Shown piece after piece: positions 1 to 9,750 of a DNA stretch of 64,000 nucleotides. Where the stretch lies: positions 1 to 64,000 of the forward strand of contig DASRND010000004.1 of assembly GCA_035647615.1 (NCBI GenBank), written 5' to 3'. The DNA comes from Bacteroidales bacterium. Lineage in GTDB: Bacteria; Bacteroidota; Bacteroidia; Bacteroidales; 4484-276. Position numbers and translations under genes: made by a program. The notes beneath the pieces were generated by a model that did no database searches, had not been told where the DNA came from, and saw only the letters and a list, made by a program, of their open reading frames with translations. The stretch's first letter is position 1, and each line of letters begins with the position of its first letter.

Positions 1-2682
1 GCCAATGTATTGTGTGGAGCCATCAACAACAGCAGTGGCTGGCAAGGTGGTGTAGCCGACTTTACAGCTATTTTCACCGAGATCAACGCTGGCGAATCAG
101 AGCCTATCACCGTTACCAATGGTAATGCCTGGGCTTCTGACCTGGTTACCTGCTGGGTCGACTGGGACATGAGCTATACTTTTGATGAAGGCGACGAAAA
201 ATTTGTTCTCACCAGCAATGGTGGCGGCGCTAATTTCACTGGTAATATTGCAGTTCCTGCCGGAACTCCCAATGGCGACTATCGCATGCGCATCAGGATG
301 AGCTACAGCACTGCTCCCACTCCTTGCGGAGCGATGAACTATGGTGAAGTTGAAGATTACACCATTAAAGTAGGTGGTGGCACAACAACCGCATGGCTCT
401 CAGTTGATGAAGCAAACCTAAGCTTTACATTAGCTGCTAACGAAGTGAAGGTTGTTCCGGTTCATTTCAATTCTCAAGACCTGACCAATGGAACCTACAC
501 AGGCGCTGTAAACGTCGCCAGCAACGATGTTAACAATCCGCTGGTTGTAGTTTCTTCCACACTGGTTGTAGGTGGTACTACCGGAGAACTGGTAGTTAAT
601 CCAACTTCACTCACAGAGACACATATTGTGCCTCCTGCTCAAACTACTACTCAGGTACTTAACCTGACTAACAACACAGGCGCTCCCGTTAGCTGGACAC
701 TGGCTATTGATGCCGGTACCGATGCAGGGGCATTGAATCTTGTTCCTGAAGTTTCAACTGAAACTCCGGTTTACAACGGACAAATTCAGGTAGAAAGTCA
801 GCCTGGCGTAACTCCTGGTGAGATGGTAGAAGGCCCTGCCTATACCAACTATGCAATCTATAACGGAACCCGTGGCGAACTCTACAACAACGGTGGATTT
901 GTTACTGCCCCAGGCGTAGGTCCAGGTGGTACCGACTATAGCGAACTGCAGGATGCTTCTCTGGGTATGAATACTTATGGCTCAGGCTGTCAGGTTTCTG
1001 CCGGCAACTCTATTGCCGACGACTTCGTAGTTACTGATAACTGGTCTATAGAATCATTTACATTCTTCGCTTATCAAACCGGATCAGGTAATACCTCTAC
1101 ATTAAATGATGTACGTGTTCAGATTTATGATGGCAACCCATCAGCAGGTGGCACCGTGATTTGGGGTAACCTTACAACCAACCTGATGACAAGTACAAGC
1201 TGGACCAACTCGTATCGCGTACTTGAATCAGCACCAGCCACAAACCGTCCGATCTTCGAGATCGTTGCAGGTACTAGTGGTTTAACACTATCTCCCGGCA
1301 CCTATTGGGTTGAAATGCAAATGGGTGGCACAGCGGCTTCCGGCCCCTGGGCTCATCCGATCACAATTGTAGGACAAACCAATACCGGTAACTCCATCCA
1401 GAAAACTTCTACAGGATGGGCTCCGCTCGAAGATGTTGGCCCACAAGGTTTACCATTTATCATCACAGGCACCGGCACAGTAGCCCCATGGCTCACTGCC
1501 AGCCCTGTAAGTGGTACAATACCCGCTGGTGGATCGATTCCGATTAATGTTACCTTTAACTCCAACGAGTTAGAATTGGGTGTCTATAATGGTAGTGTTA
1601 CTATCAGCAGCACCCAGCCCGATCTCGTAGTTCCTGTAACATTTAACGTTGAAGCTGGTGGCGTAGGCGAACCTCCAATTAACCTCGCTGGCGAGATCGT
1701 CGACTTTGTGAATGTTGATCTTACATGGGATGCTCCAGGCGGTGGATTTGACCCCGAATGGATTACCTATTCCAATGAGGTCATCGGTAACTCTATTGGT
1801 ACCGGCGGCGCTATCGATTTTGACGTGGCAGGACGTTGGACACCCGACATGCTTGGCGAGTTCGAAGGCGGAATGGTCACTAAGATTAACTTTGTTCCCG
1901 GAGAACCCGGAAACGTAAGCACCTATGAAGTGAAGGTATGGCAGGGTGGAAACAACAACCCCACACTGAAATACTCTCAGGCAGTAACCAATATCGTGGA
2001 AGATGAGTGGAACACAGTAGTTCTTACTACACCTGTTGCTATTGATATCACCAAGGAACTCTGGATAGGTTTCGGCGTCAACACTACTGGTGGTCACCCC
2101 GCCGGATGCGACGGTGGTCCTCAGACAGAAGGCTTTGGCAACATGATGTTCTGGAGCGGTGCCTGGACAACCCTCTCACAGCTTGGAGCAGGTCTTGACT
2201 ACGACTGGTGTGTTAAAGGCTATGTAGAAGGTGGAATGGCAGTTGAAGGATACAAAGTTTACCGCAAAACGGAATCAGGTAACTTTGGTCTGATTGGTAC
2301 TACTGGTGCTAACACACTCAACTACTATGACGAGAGCCTGGATTATGGTAAATATTTTTATCATGTTACAGCGCAATATGCTGATGGCGAATCGGGTCCA
2401 AGTAATCAGATTGTGTTGGATATCACCTCTATCAGCGATCCTTCGGGAGCCACAAGCACAATGCAGGTTTATCCGAATCCGACCAACGATTATTTCACCA
2501 TCAAATCTGAAGTTGAACTTCAGTCGGTGATCATGGTTAATTACAACGGACAAGTGGTTATGAACCGCAAGGCTACTGGTAACGAGATGATCATTAATGC
2601 CAAACAATTTGCAAAAGGTGTTTACACCCTGCAGATCGAAAGCAAAGATGGCCGCTCAATACACAAAGTGGTCATCCAATAA
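1..2682 (+). CDS. Large exported T9SS-sorted multidomain surface protein, 5' end outside the window
   Basis: The frame is open from base 1, so the true start lies upstream; the TTG at 10 is not a credible start. The visible ~893 residues begin with a GEVED-type module ending in the motif GEVEDYTI (about residue 115). Two similar beta-sandwich repeats follow (about 127-190 and 495-550), each opening with a Trp-Leu-Ser/Thr pair and running through an NGTYTG / GVYNGS type turn. Between and after them are concanavalin-like or jelly-roll stretches and a fibronectin-like segment (about 750-805). The last ~75 residues, starting VYPNPTNDYF, are a type A T9SS sorting domain, so the protein should pass the outer membrane and be attached or released there. 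No catalytic motif was seen. Adhesin or matrix roles are possible, but its function cannot be named. A strong hairpin terminator follows the stop codon. Confidence 0.8.
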   Translation, partial: ANVLCGAINNSSGWQGGVADFTAIFTEINAGESEPITVTNGNAWASDLVTCWVDWDMSYTFDEGDEKFVLTSNGGGANFTGNIAVPAGTPNGDYRMRIRMSYSTAPTPCGAMNYGEVEDYTIKVGGGTTTAWLSVDEANLSFTLAANEVKVVPVHFNSQDLTNGTYTGAVNVASNDVNNPLVVVSSTLVVGGTTGELVVNPTSLTETHIVPPAQTTTQVLNLTNNTGAPVSWTLAIDAGTDAGALNLVPEVSTETPVYNGQIQVESQPGVTPGEMVEGPAYTNYAIYNGTRGELYNNGGFVTAPGVGPGGTDYSELQDASLGMNTYGSGCQVSAGNSIADDFVVTDNWSIESFTFFAYQTGSGNTSTLNDVRVQIYDGNPSAGGTVIWGNLTTNLMTSTSWTNSYRVLESAPATNRPIFEIVAGTSGLTLSPGTYWVEMQMGGTAASGPWAHPITIVGQTNTGNSIQKTSTGWAPLEDVGPQGLPFIITGTGTVAPWLTASPVSGTIPAGGSIPINVTFNSNELELGVYNGSVTISSTQPDLVVPVTFNVEAGGVGEPPINLAGEIVDFVNVDLTWDAPGGGFDPEWITYSNEVIGNSIGTGGAIDFDVAGRWTPDMLGEFEGGMVTKINFVPGEPGNVSTYEVKVWQGGNNNPTLKYSQAVTNIVEDEWNTVVLTTPVAIDITKELWIGFGVNTTGGHPAGCDGGPQTEGFGNMMFWSGAWTTLSQLGAGLDYDWCVKGYVEGGMAVEGYKVYRKTESGNFGLIGTTGANTLNYYDESLDYGKYFYHVTAQYADGESGPSNQIVLDITSISDPSGATSTMQVYPNPTNDYFTIKSEVELQSVIMVNYNGQVVMNRKATGNEMIINAKQFAKGVYTLQIESKDGRSIHKVVIQ

Positions 2683-2707
2683 TCCTTAATTGGAATACAT
2701 TTAGAAA

Positions 2708-2738
2708 AGGGAATCCGAAAGGGTTCCCTTTTTTTTTG
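2708..2738 (+). terminator. Rho-independent terminator of the T9SS surface protein gene
   Basis: A 9-bp stem (2708-2716 with 2721-2729, one T-G wobble) is closed by a GAAA tetraloop and followed by a run of nine T. It starts 25 bases after the stop codon. Confidence 0.9.
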
Positions 2739-3048
2739 TTCTTTTCTAATCACCACTGTCCGGTTAGAAACAATAGATTCTTCGCTGTGCTAATAATGAC
2801 AAAGAGTAATGTAGAATGGAATATCGAATACCGAATTTTGAAGTAAAGCCCTGGGAATGTCCAATCTGAAAACTTCGAATAATCCTTTATTTTAAAACTC
2901 AATGACCAAACCTGTTACGGGGATTTGGAGTTTGTTTTTTGTCATGCAACTATCGACTTTATAAACGGACACTAAATAGTTACCTTTCCAAAACAGCTTT
3001 CTTAGTTTCGGTGGATCTGCATCATTAGCGTTTGTTGCTGTAAATCAT
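2739..3048. other. Intergenic stretch without a recognisable gene
   Basis: Between the terminator and the ABC-F promoter there is AT-rich sequence with stops in all frames. It includes a short stretch (about 2818-2845) resembling the ATATCGAATnCCGAATTT type debris seen in other gaps of this window. I see no RNA gene or regulatory structure in it. Confidence 0.5.
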
Positions 3049-3056
3049 TAATTTTG
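3049..3056 (+). promoter_or_regulatory. Putative -7 box (TAATTTTG) of the ABC-F gene
   Basis: It matches the Bacteroidota consensus TAnnTTTG exactly. The -33 element is weak (TTAG about 20 bp upstream; a TTTG lies only 14 bp upstream). The box overlaps the upstream TTG at 3054, so translation cannot begin there if this promoter is used. The TTG at 3087 would then have a leader of about 25 nt. Confidence 0.45.
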
Positions 3057-3086
3057 CCAACTTTTAAAAATGTATACGATCAGGAT

Positions 3087-5033
3087 TTGATAGCTATTAA
3101 CAACATAACGGTTCACTTTACCGGAGAGGATCTTTTTACCGACGTCACTTTTCTTATCAACGATCGCGACAGAATAGGGCTGGTGGGAAAAAATGGCAGT
3201 GGTAAAACCACGCTGCTGAATGTGATTGCCGGTGAGATGGAGCCAGGGTCAGGGAGCATCGCCTCACCGTCGGGGCAAAGTCTCGGCTATCTGAAGCAGG
3301 AGATGAGCATCGAAAGTAAATTGACGGTGATGGAAGAAGCACAACAAGCTTTCAAAGAACATCTGGCAGTGGAGCGACAGCTGCAAAATCTCACCCGGCA
3401 AATCGCCGAACGTACCGACTATCACAGCGAATCATATCTGGCGCTGGTTACACAACTCAACGATGCCAACGATCGCTTTGCTATTTTGGGTGGCCATACC
3501 ATGGATCAGAATAGCGAGAAGATACTCCTGGGGCTTGGTTTTGAACGAAGCGACTTTCAGCGTCCACTTTCTGAATTTAGCAGCGGATGGCAAATGCGCG
3601 TGGAGCTGGGCAAGATACTCCTGCGCAAGCCCGACATTCTCTTGCTCGACGAGCCTACCAACCACCTAGACATTGAGTCGATTCAATGGCTCGAAGATTT
3701 CCTGATCAACTATCCGGGGGCGGTGCTGCTGGTGTCGCACGACCGGGCTTTTCTCGACAACGTTACAAATCGTACTGTAGAGCTTTCGCTGGGGCGCAGC
3801 TACGACTACAAAGCATCTTATTCCGATTTTGAAGCACTGCAGGAACAGCGGCTGGCCAAAGAGCAGGCGAGTTTCAACAACCAGCAGCAGCAGATAGCCC
3901 AGATCGAGCGCTTTATTGACCGATTTCGTTATAAAAATACAAAAGCACGGCAGGTTCAATCCAAGATGAAAATGCTAGATAAGATGGATAAGGTGGAGTT
4001 GAGTGAAACCGATAAGGGCACGATCAACTTCCGCTTTCCGCCGTCTCCACATTCCGGCAGGGTTACGGTGCGCGGCGAAAAACTCAGCAAGAGTTATGGC
4101 AGCCATCTGGTGCTGCACAATCTTGAATTTTCGATAGCCCGTGGCGAAAAGATAGCTTTTGTAGGCCGCAATGGCGAGGGGAAATCTACACTATCCAAAA
4201 TGATCGTCGGGCAGTTACTTTACGAAGGAACTCTGGAGCTGGGGCATCTGGTAAAGATTGGCTATTACGCTCAAAACCAGCACGAGATGCTCGACATGGG
4301 AAAGACGGTTTTTGAGACCATCGACGATGTGGCTGCCGGCGACTGGCGCCCGCGCGTGAAAGGCCTGCTGGGAAGTTTTCTGTTTCGTGGCGAAGATCTC
4401 GACAAAAAAGTAAAAGTGCTATCAGGCGGTGAAAAGTCACGCCTTTCGCTGGCACGCATGCTCCTCAATCCCGTGAATTTCCTGGTGCTCGATGAGCCTA
4501 CCAACCACCTCGATATGCGCTCCAAAGATATTCTCAAAAGTGCTTTGCTGCAATTTGACGGAACGCTGATCATCGTATCGCACGACCGTGACTTTCTTTC
4601 CGGTCTTACCGAAAAAGTTTTTGAGTTTCGCAATCGTGGCATTCGTCAGTTTATCGGGGATGTACATGAATTTCTCGAAACGCGTCGGATGGAGCATTTA
4701 GATGAGATGGGTGCAATCAAATCATCTGCTGCTTCGCGGCAGCCGGATGCGCCTTCACAAAACAAAATAGACTACGAACGACGCAAGGAGGCAGAGCGCG
4801 AGCAACGGAAATTGGTTTCACGAATCGAAAAAAGTGAAGCAGCCATCCATAAACTCGAAAAAGATATCGCCCGCATAGATCAGATACTTTCTAATCCCGA
4901 CCCCAGTAACAAAAAAATTCAGTCAGGAGAAATTTATCAGGAATACAATTCGCTAAAGCAGCAGCACGAAAAAGAAATGCAGGAGTGGGAGAGGCTGCAC
5001 AACGAACTGGAAGAGATGGAAGCCGGAATATAG
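3087..5033 (+). CDS. ABC-F family ATPase, ribosome-associated type
   Basis: A soluble protein of about 648 residues with two ABC ATPase domains in tandem and no membrane segment, the layout of ABC-F translation factors. Domain 1 has Walker A GKNGSGKTT, a divergent signature (SSGWQMR) and Walker B LLLDEPTNHLD. A linker of about 80 residues, rich in Gln, Arg and Lys, follows. Domain 2 has GRNGEGKST, the signature LSGGEKSRLSLA and LVLDEPTNHLD. The C-terminal ~90 residues are a charged coiled coil, as in Uup/YheS-like members. No ATG is in frame near the start. TTG at 3087 gives an N-terminus of the type M-IAINNITVHF, which is how family members begin, and it lies downstream of the -7 box. Family members resolve stalled ribosomes or protect them from antibiotics; which applies here is not visible. 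It stands alone in its orientation block. Confidence 0.88.
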   Translation: MIAINNITVHFTGEDLFTDVTFLINDRDRIGLVGKNGSGKTTLLNVIAGEMEPGSGSIASPSGQSLGYLKQEMSIESKLTVMEEAQQAFKEHLAVERQLQNLTRQIAERTDYHSESYLALVTQLNDANDRFAILGGHTMDQNSEKILLGLGFERSDFQRPLSEFSSGWQMRVELGKILLRKPDILLLDEPTNHLDIESIQWLEDFLINYPGAVLLVSHDRAFLDNVTNRTVELSLGRSYDYKASYSDFEALQEQRLAKEQASFNNQQQQIAQIERFIDRFRYKNTKARQVQSKMKMLDKMDKVELSETDKGTINFRFPPSPHSGRVTVRGEKLSKSYGSHLVLHNLEFSIARGEKIAFVGRNGEGKSTLSKMIVGQLLYEGTLELGHLVKIGYYAQNQHEMLDMGKTVFETIDDVAAGDWRPRVKGLLGSFLFRGEDLDKKVKVLSGGEKSRLSLARMLLNPVNFLVLDEPTNHLDMRSKDILKSALLQFDGTLIIVSHDRDFLSGLTEKVFEFRNRGIRQFIGDVHEFLETRRMEHLDEMGAIKSSAASRQPDAPSQNKIDYERRKEAEREQRKLVSRIEKSEAAIHKLEKDIARIDQILSNPDPSNKKIQSGEIYQEYNSLKQQHEKEMQEWERLHNELEEMEAGI

Positions 5034-5040
5034 ATTTTAA

Positions 5041-5260
5041 ATCAGGAGTCGCGGGTTGCGGGATGCGGGATGCGAGTTACAGGTTGCGGGTTGCGAATGA
5101 CCATTGACGAATTACGATTAACAATTAACGATTAACGATGGGAAAAGAAGCAACGCAAAGAAATAAGCAGATTGCTTCTCCGCCAGCCGGCGGATCGCAA
5201 TGAACCATTCACCATTAACGGATAACGATTAACGATCAACAATCTTCGATTAACAATTTT
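5041..5260. repeat. Intergenic low-complexity repeats (GGGTTGC and TTAACGAT types)
   Basis: Bases 5049-5096 hold imperfect 7-8 bp tandem copies of a GGGTTGCGGGATGC type unit. Bases 5100-5138 and 5210-5256 hold runs of ATTAACGAT and close variants. The same ATTAACGAT word, on the other strand, recurs at 43335-43362. There is no coding potential. Confidence 0.7.
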
Positions 5261-5272
5261 TCCCAGAGGCAA

Positions 5273-5282
5273 ATAAAAAAAA
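5273..5282 (-). terminator. rnpB: U-tract directly after the rnpB 3' end
   Basis: Eight A on the plus strand give eight U on the minus-strand transcript, immediately after the 3' strand of helix P1. P1 plus this tract probably acts as the terminator. Confidence 0.55.
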
Positions 5283-5713
5283 GGCAGCAGTCTTGTAAGC
5301 GGGATTCTGTGACCGGCTTTTGCAAGCCGGCTTCTGTCATTTATCTGGGCTGCATCTCACGATACAGCTCTAACGGCCTACCCCTTACGGTATCCTCAGG
5401 TCCCTGCCGCCGTGATTGCTGTCGGGCCGCAGGGTGGATTTCGACGAGCCGTCGTCTCCTGGCTACAGCCAGGAACCGTAATATACATGGCCTTTCAACC
5501 CATAAGGTTTACCCCGGCGCCGTGTCGCCACTGCGCCGCGTGAGCTCTTACCTCACGTTTTCACCCTTACCCCGTAGTTACGGGGCGGTAATTTTCTGTG
5601 GTACTTGCTGTACCCGCCTTGCGGCGAGTCCTTCCTGTTAGGAAGTATGGTGCCCTGTGTTGTCCCGACTTTCCTCACCGGCCTAAGCCGGCGCGACAGA
5701 ACAGACTGCTGCC
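5283..5713 (-). ncRNA. rnpB: RNase P RNA, bacterial type A
   Basis: This is the catalytic RNA of RNase P, which matures the 5' ends of tRNA precursors. On the minus strand it carries the family's hallmark segments in order: GAGGAAAGTC near the 5' end followed by ACACAGGGCA; the central AGGGTGAAAA then GGTAAGAGC; and near the 3' end GATAAATGAC followed by ACAGAATCCCGCTTA. The two ends pair over 11 bp (5703-5713 with 5283-5293) to form helix P1, which fixes the boundaries. The length of about 431 nt is normal or slightly long. A TAATTTTG box lies 5 bp upstream of the 5' end and a U-tract follows the 3' end. Plus-strand reading frames across this region are artefacts. Confidence 0.96.
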
Positions 5714-5718
5714 GGGTG

Positions 5719-5726
5719 CAAAATTA
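5719..5726 (-). promoter_or_regulatory. rnpB: -7 promoter box (TAATTTTG) of rnpB
   Basis: An exact TAnnTTTG match on the minus strand, ending 5 bases before the first base of helix P1. This is the expected distance to a transcription start. No clear TTTG is seen at -33. Confidence 0.7.
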
Positions 5727-5850
5727 AGCCTTTTAATTTTATCTCGCCACGCGTAAAATCTTAATGATAATCCGGCGTTCGACAAAATGATTTTTTTGAA
5801 CTTCGCAAGAATGCGTATTAGATCGAAATAAACGCTCCCGGAGAAAATAT

Positions 5851-5858
5851 TACTTTTG
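5851..5858 (+). promoter_or_regulatory. tatA: Putative -7 box (TACTTTTG) of tatA
   Basis: An exact TAnnTTTG match 22 bp before the tatA ATG. The -33 element is not evident. Confidence 0.5.
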
Positions 5859-5880
5859 TAAATTCTTAATTATTAAAACA

Positions 5881-6144
5881 ATGAATACTATTTTGCTATA
5901 CATGCCCAGTGGGTACGAACTTATTGTGATTCTGCTGGTAGTGGTGCTGCTTTTTGGGGGCAAAAAAATTCCAGAGCTCATGCGTGGCGTGGGCAAAGGC
6001 GTAAAAGAATTTAAAAATGGTATGTCGGGTGCCGACGAAATCAAACGCGAAATGGATCATTCGGCTACGGAGATAAGTGCCGGCATCAACAAACAAACAA
6101 CCCAAACCGATAACCCCGACAGCCACAATACCGTAAAAAAATAA
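5881..6144 (+). CDS. tatA: Sec-independent translocase protein TatA/TatE
   Basis: A small 87-residue protein of the twin-arginine translocase, which moves folded proteins across the inner membrane together with TatC. After a short periplasmic N-terminus comes one hydrophobic helix (about residues 13-26), the hinge FGGKKIPEL, an amphipathic helix ([12 protein letters not shown]) and a polar, disordered tail. This is the canonical TatA layout and length. The partner tatC is not in the window. The MATE gene follows after 63 bp on the same strand and may be cotranscribed. The ATG follows the putative -7 box by 22 bp. Confidence 0.92.
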   Translation: MNTILLYMPSGYELIVILLVVVLLFGGKKIPELMRGVGKGVKEFKNGMSGADEIKREMDHSATEISAGINKQTTQTDNPDSHNTVKK

Positions 6145-6207
6145 ACTCTGTTGCCCGAACTACCCGGCGTGCTCCTTTGATGGCTGTCGGTTGATGATAC
6201 CCACACC

Positions 6208-7548
6208 ATGAAAGACCTTACGCAAGGAAAAGAAGGAAAGCTGATTGTGCAATTTGCCATGCCCATGGTGCTTGGCAATATGTTTCAACAGCTCTACAAT
6301 GTGGTCGACAGCATCATCATTGGTAACTTCCTGGGCAAGGAAGCGCTGGCTGCTGTTGGGGCTGCATTTCCGATCATTTTTTTGCTCGTTTCGCTGGTGG
6401 CTGGTATTGGTTCGGGGTTTACAATTATCGTTTCGCAATATTTTGGTGCGCGCGATGTGGAAAAGGTAAAGCGCACCATCGATACCACCTACATTCTTTT
6501 ATTTTTCGCATCTCTCGTTGTCACTTTTATCGGAATTTCTTTTGCCACGCCCATCTTTCGTCTTACTGATCTGCCGCTCGATGTGCTGCCACAGGCGCGC
6601 AGCTATCTTACCGTTTATCTTACCGGCACGGTGTTCTCCTTTGGATTTAGTGGAACCAGCTCCATACTACGCGGTATGGGCGACTCGAAGACACCGCTTT
6701 ATTTTCTGATTATTGCCACCCTTACCAATGTGGTGCTCGACTTGCTTTTTATTGTGGTTTTTAAATGGGGTGTCGAAGGAGCTGCTTTTGCTACAGTGAT
6801 TTCTCAAGCGGGAGCTTTCATTACTGCAGCGCTCTACCTCAATCGCCGTCATGAAGTTGTAAATCTCAGCTTTCGCAAATACGTATTCGATCGCGATATT
6901 TTCAGAAATAGTATCCGCATTGGTTTGCCATCGGGTTTGCAACAAACTTTTGTAGCGGCCGGCATGATAGCACTTTATGGCATCGTCAATCAGTTTGGAA
7001 CTGCCACGATCGCAGCCTACAGTGTGGCCACGCGTATCGATAGCTTCGCCTCTTTGCTGGCGATGAATTTTGGCTCAGCTTTGTCAGCCTTCGTGGGGCA
7101 AAACCTCGGAGCACAGAAACCTGAGCGGGTGCGCGCAGGCCTCAAAGCTACCTGGATCATTACCTCGGGCATCTCTGTCTTTATAAGTATAATGGTGGCT
7201 TTCTTTGGTAAGAATCTGATGGCTATTTTTACTCCCGACGAATCAGTGATCGTCATTGGCAACAGCTATCTGGTTATCGTCAGCTCTTTTTATATCATAT
7301 TTTCATCGTTATTTGTTGTCAATGCTGTGATGCGTGGTTCCGGCGACACACTCATCCCGATGTTTACTACCCTTATTGCCTTGTGGGTGGTACGTGTTCC
7401 GGCTTCCTATTTCCTGGCCGAACGCATCGGTGTTACGGGCATCTGGTGGGCTATACCGCTGGGGTGGGGCACAGGATTGATCCTCGCTTTTTCGTATTAT
7501 CTCACCGGGCGCTGGAAAACCAAAAGTGTGATCCGGCCGAAGAAATAA
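6208..7548 (+). CDS. MATE family multidrug/metabolite efflux transporter
   Basis: A 446-residue inner-membrane protein with about twelve hydrophobic segments in two similar halves, the size and layout of MATE exporters. These use Na+ or H+ gradients to expel drugs or cationic metabolites. The N-terminal motif MVLGNMFQQLYNVVDSIIIGNFLGKEALAAVG-like stretch (residues about 15-45) and the second-half motif SGLQQTFVAAGMIALYGIVNQFG are diagnostic. The substrate cannot be read from the sequence. It lies 63 bp after tatA and faces lepA tail to tail. Confidence 0.92.
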   Translation: MKDLTQGKEGKLIVQFAMPMVLGNMFQQLYNVVDSIIIGNFLGKEALAAVGAAFPIIFLLVSLVAGIGSGFTIIVSQYFGARDVEKVKRTIDTTYILLFFASLVVTFIGISFATPIFRLTDLPLDVLPQARSYLTVYLTGTVFSFGFSGTSSILRGMGDSKTPLYFLIIATLTNVVLDLLFIVVFKWGVEGAAFATVISQAGAFITAALYLNRRHEVVNLSFRKYVFDRDIFRNSIRIGLPSGLQQTFVAAGMIALYGIVNQFGTATIAAYSVATRIDSFASLLAMNFGSALSAFVGQNLGAQKPERVRAGLKATWIITSGISVFISIMVAFFGKNLMAIFTPDESVIVIGNSYLVIVSSFYIIFSSLFVVNAVMRGSGDTLIPMFTTLIALWVVRVPASYFLAERIGVTGIWWAIPLGWGTGLILAFSYYLTGRWKTKSVIRPKK

Positions 7549-7685
7549 TCGGTTCTGTATTAATTTATAGAAACGTTAAACCGAAATAAAGGAAAGTTGA
7601 ATTAGCTCACCAATTGCTGAGGTCTGTAGCAAATAATCCATAGCATGAAATTTACGCTGGTGCAGGAGTCAAAGATCTTTATCCA

Positions 7686-9476
7686 CTATGAGTCTAGCTT
7701 CAGCACTGCCAGAAACGCCGATTGTGGAACCTCTACGTTACCAACCTGGCGCATGCGTTTTTTGCCTTTCTTTTGTTTTTCGAGAAGTTTTCGCTTTCGC
7801 GAAATGTCGCCGCCATAGCATTTGGCTGTTACGTCTTTGCGCAAGGCTTTCACGGTTTCGCGTGCTATAACTTTGGCGCCGATGGCCGCCTGAATGGCTA
7901 CGTCGAATTGCTGACGTGGGATAAGTTCGCGCAGCTTTTCGCACATGCGACGCCCGAAGTTGTAGGCATTGTCATGATGGATCAGCGTAGAGAGTGCATC
8001 CACCGGCTCGCCATTGAGCAAAATATCTAACCTTACCAGTTTGGCTGCCTGATAGCCCGTGATGTGATAATCGAATGAAGCGTAACCACGAGAAATGCTT
8101 TTTAGCTTATCGTAAAAATCAAAAACAATCTCGGCCAGAGGCAGCATAAAGGAAACCTCCACACGATCGCTGGTGAGGTACACCTGATTTTGCAGTTCTC
8201 CGCGCCGGTCGATGCACAAGCTCATAATAGCGCCTACATATTCTGATTTGGAAATGATATGCGCCTGGATCATCGGCTCTTCCACGTGTTCCAAAACATT
8301 GGGGCCGGGCATGCCTGAGGGATTGTGCACGTCGATTACTTCACCTTTGGTGGTGTAGGCTTTATAGTTTACGTTGGGAACCGTAGTAATTACGTCCATA
8401 TCAAACTCGCGGTCCAGTCGCTCCTGCACAATCTCCATGTGCAGCAGTCCGAGAAATCCGCAGCGGAAGCCAAACCCCAGCGCCGCCGACGATTCGGGTT
8501 CATAGCTGAGGGAAGCATCGTTGAGTTGCAGTTTCTCCATCGAGTTGCGCAGCTCTTCGTAGTCGTCGGCATCTACCGGGTAAATACCGGCAAAAACCAT
8601 CGGCTTTACGTTTTCAAAACCCGAAATCATCTTATCACAGGGCTTGGCTACGTGGGTGATGGTGTCGCCCACCTTCACTTCTTTAGAGGTTTTAATACCG
8701 GAGATGATGTATCCCACATCGCCGGCCTCCATGGTTTCGCGCGGTTGGAGTCCCATACAAAGCACGCCTATTTCTTCGGCATAATATTCTTTGCCGGTGG
8801 ATACAAATTTCACAAAATCGTTTTTACGTATCGTTCCGTTAAAGATGCGGAAGTAGGCGATTATGCCGCGGTAGGAATTATAAACCGAATCGAAGATAAG
8901 CGCTTGCAAGGGCGCCTTCGGATCGCCGGAAGGCGCCGGAACGCGCTCCACGATAGCATCAAGAATGCGGTCGACGCCATAGCCTGTCTTACCACTGGTT
9001 TCGATGATGTCGTCGCGTTTGCAGCCGATCAGATCCACAATCTGGTCTTTAACATCTTCGGGCATGGCAGCTTCCAGGTCTATCTTGTTGAGTACCGGTA
9101 TGATCTCAAGGTTGTGGTCGATGGCCAGATAAAGATTGGAGATGGTTTGTGCCTGAATGCCCTGCGAAGCATCCACGATGAGTAAAGCTCCTTCACAGGC
9201 AGCGATGGAACGGGAAACCTCATACGAAAAATCGACATGCCCGGGGGTATCGATCAGATTAAAAATGTATTCAGCAGCATCAGTTTTATAGACCATTTGT
9301 ATGGCATGGCTCTTAATTGTGATGCCACGCTCTCGTTCCAGATCCATGCTGTCGAGTATCTGTTCTTTTTTATCGCGCTCACCGATGGTGTGCGTCAAAT
9401 CGAGCAAACGGTCGGCCAGGGTACTTTTCCCGTGGTCGATATGAGCTATGATACAAAAGTTTCTTGTGTTTTTCAT
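7686..9476 (-). CDS. lepA: Elongation factor 4 (LepA)
   Basis: A ribosome-associated translational GTPase of about 596 residues, full family length. It has the G1 motif AHIDHGKST near the N-terminus, the G2 region [11 protein letters not shown]3 DTPGHVDF and G4 NKID, followed by the beta-barrel, the EF-G-like domains III and V, and the LepA-specific C-terminal domain ending in [17 protein letters not shown]. The start chosen is the ATG at 9476 ([12 protein letters not shown]). An upstream in-frame TTG at 9485 lies inside the TATTTTTG promoter box and cannot be used if that box is real. LepA acts in 30S biogenesis or rescue of stalled elongation. It is a single-gene unit, probably with a leaderless mRNA. 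Confidence 0.96.
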   Translation of the reverse strand: MKNTRNFCIIAHIDHGKSTLADRLLDLTHTIGERDKKEQILDSMDLERERGITIKSHAIQMVYKTDAAEYIFNLIDTPGHVDFSYEVSRSIAACEGALLIVDASQGIQAQTISNLYLAIDHNLEIIPVLNKIDLEAAMPEDVKDQIVDLIGCKRDDIIETSGKTGYGVDRILDAIVERVPAPSGDPKAPLQALIFDSVYNSYRGIIAYFRIFNGTIRKNDFVKFVSTGKEYYAEEIGVLCMGLQPRETMEAGDVGYIISGIKTSKEVKVGDTITHVAKPCDKMISGFENVKPMVFAGIYPVDADDYEELRNSMEKLQLNDASLSYEPESSAALGFGFRCGFLGLLHMEIVQERLDREFDMDVITTVPNVNYKAYTTKGEVIDVHNPSGMPGPNVLEHVEEPMIQAHIISKSEYVGAIMSLCIDRRGELQNQVYLTSDRVEVSFMLPLAEIVFDFYDKLKSISRGYASFDYHITGYQAAKLVRLDILLNGEPVDALSTLIHHDNAYNFGRRMCEKLRELIPRQQFDVAIQAAIGAKVIARETVKALRKDVTAKCYGGDISRKRKLLEKQKKGKKRMRQVGNVEVPQSAFLAVLKLDS

Positions 9477-9482
9477 CGGTTG

Positions 9483-9490
9483 CAAAAATA
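9483..9490 (-). promoter_or_regulatory. lepA: -7 promoter box (TATTTTTG) abutting the lepA start codon
   Basis: An exact TAnnTTTG match on the minus strand with only 6 bp between its last base and the ATG. Compared with rnpB, where the box-to-RNA distance is 5 bp, the transcript would start at or next to the A of the ATG. Confidence 0.5.
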
Positions 9491-9750
9491 CATTTTTTCG
9501 GGCGAAAACATTTGTCTTATGATTACGCTTACATTAATTAAGTTGTTGATGATAAAGAAGTCTGTTAATTAAGACCTTCTTTCCATCCATTTCTTTAAAC
9601 CAAAATCTTTTGGGCGAAAGCCAGATTGGGTTTTCTATCTCTTCAGCGCTGGCCTTTAGGGCAAGGTTATAAGTCCGAAGGACAGGTTCGGCATTTACGC
9701 TCTTCCAAAAAACTTGATAATAGTCGGGACAGGGCGGGGTTTTTAGGGCT

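Noticed and set aside
5309..5641. 110-codon plus-strand frame
   Set aside because: It lies wholly inside rnpB on the opposite strand; the RNA signature segments and P1 pairing explain the sequence.
8325..9185. 286-codon plus-strand frame
   Set aside because: It is antisense to lepA, which has full-length GTPase motifs; the plus-strand translation shows no family features.
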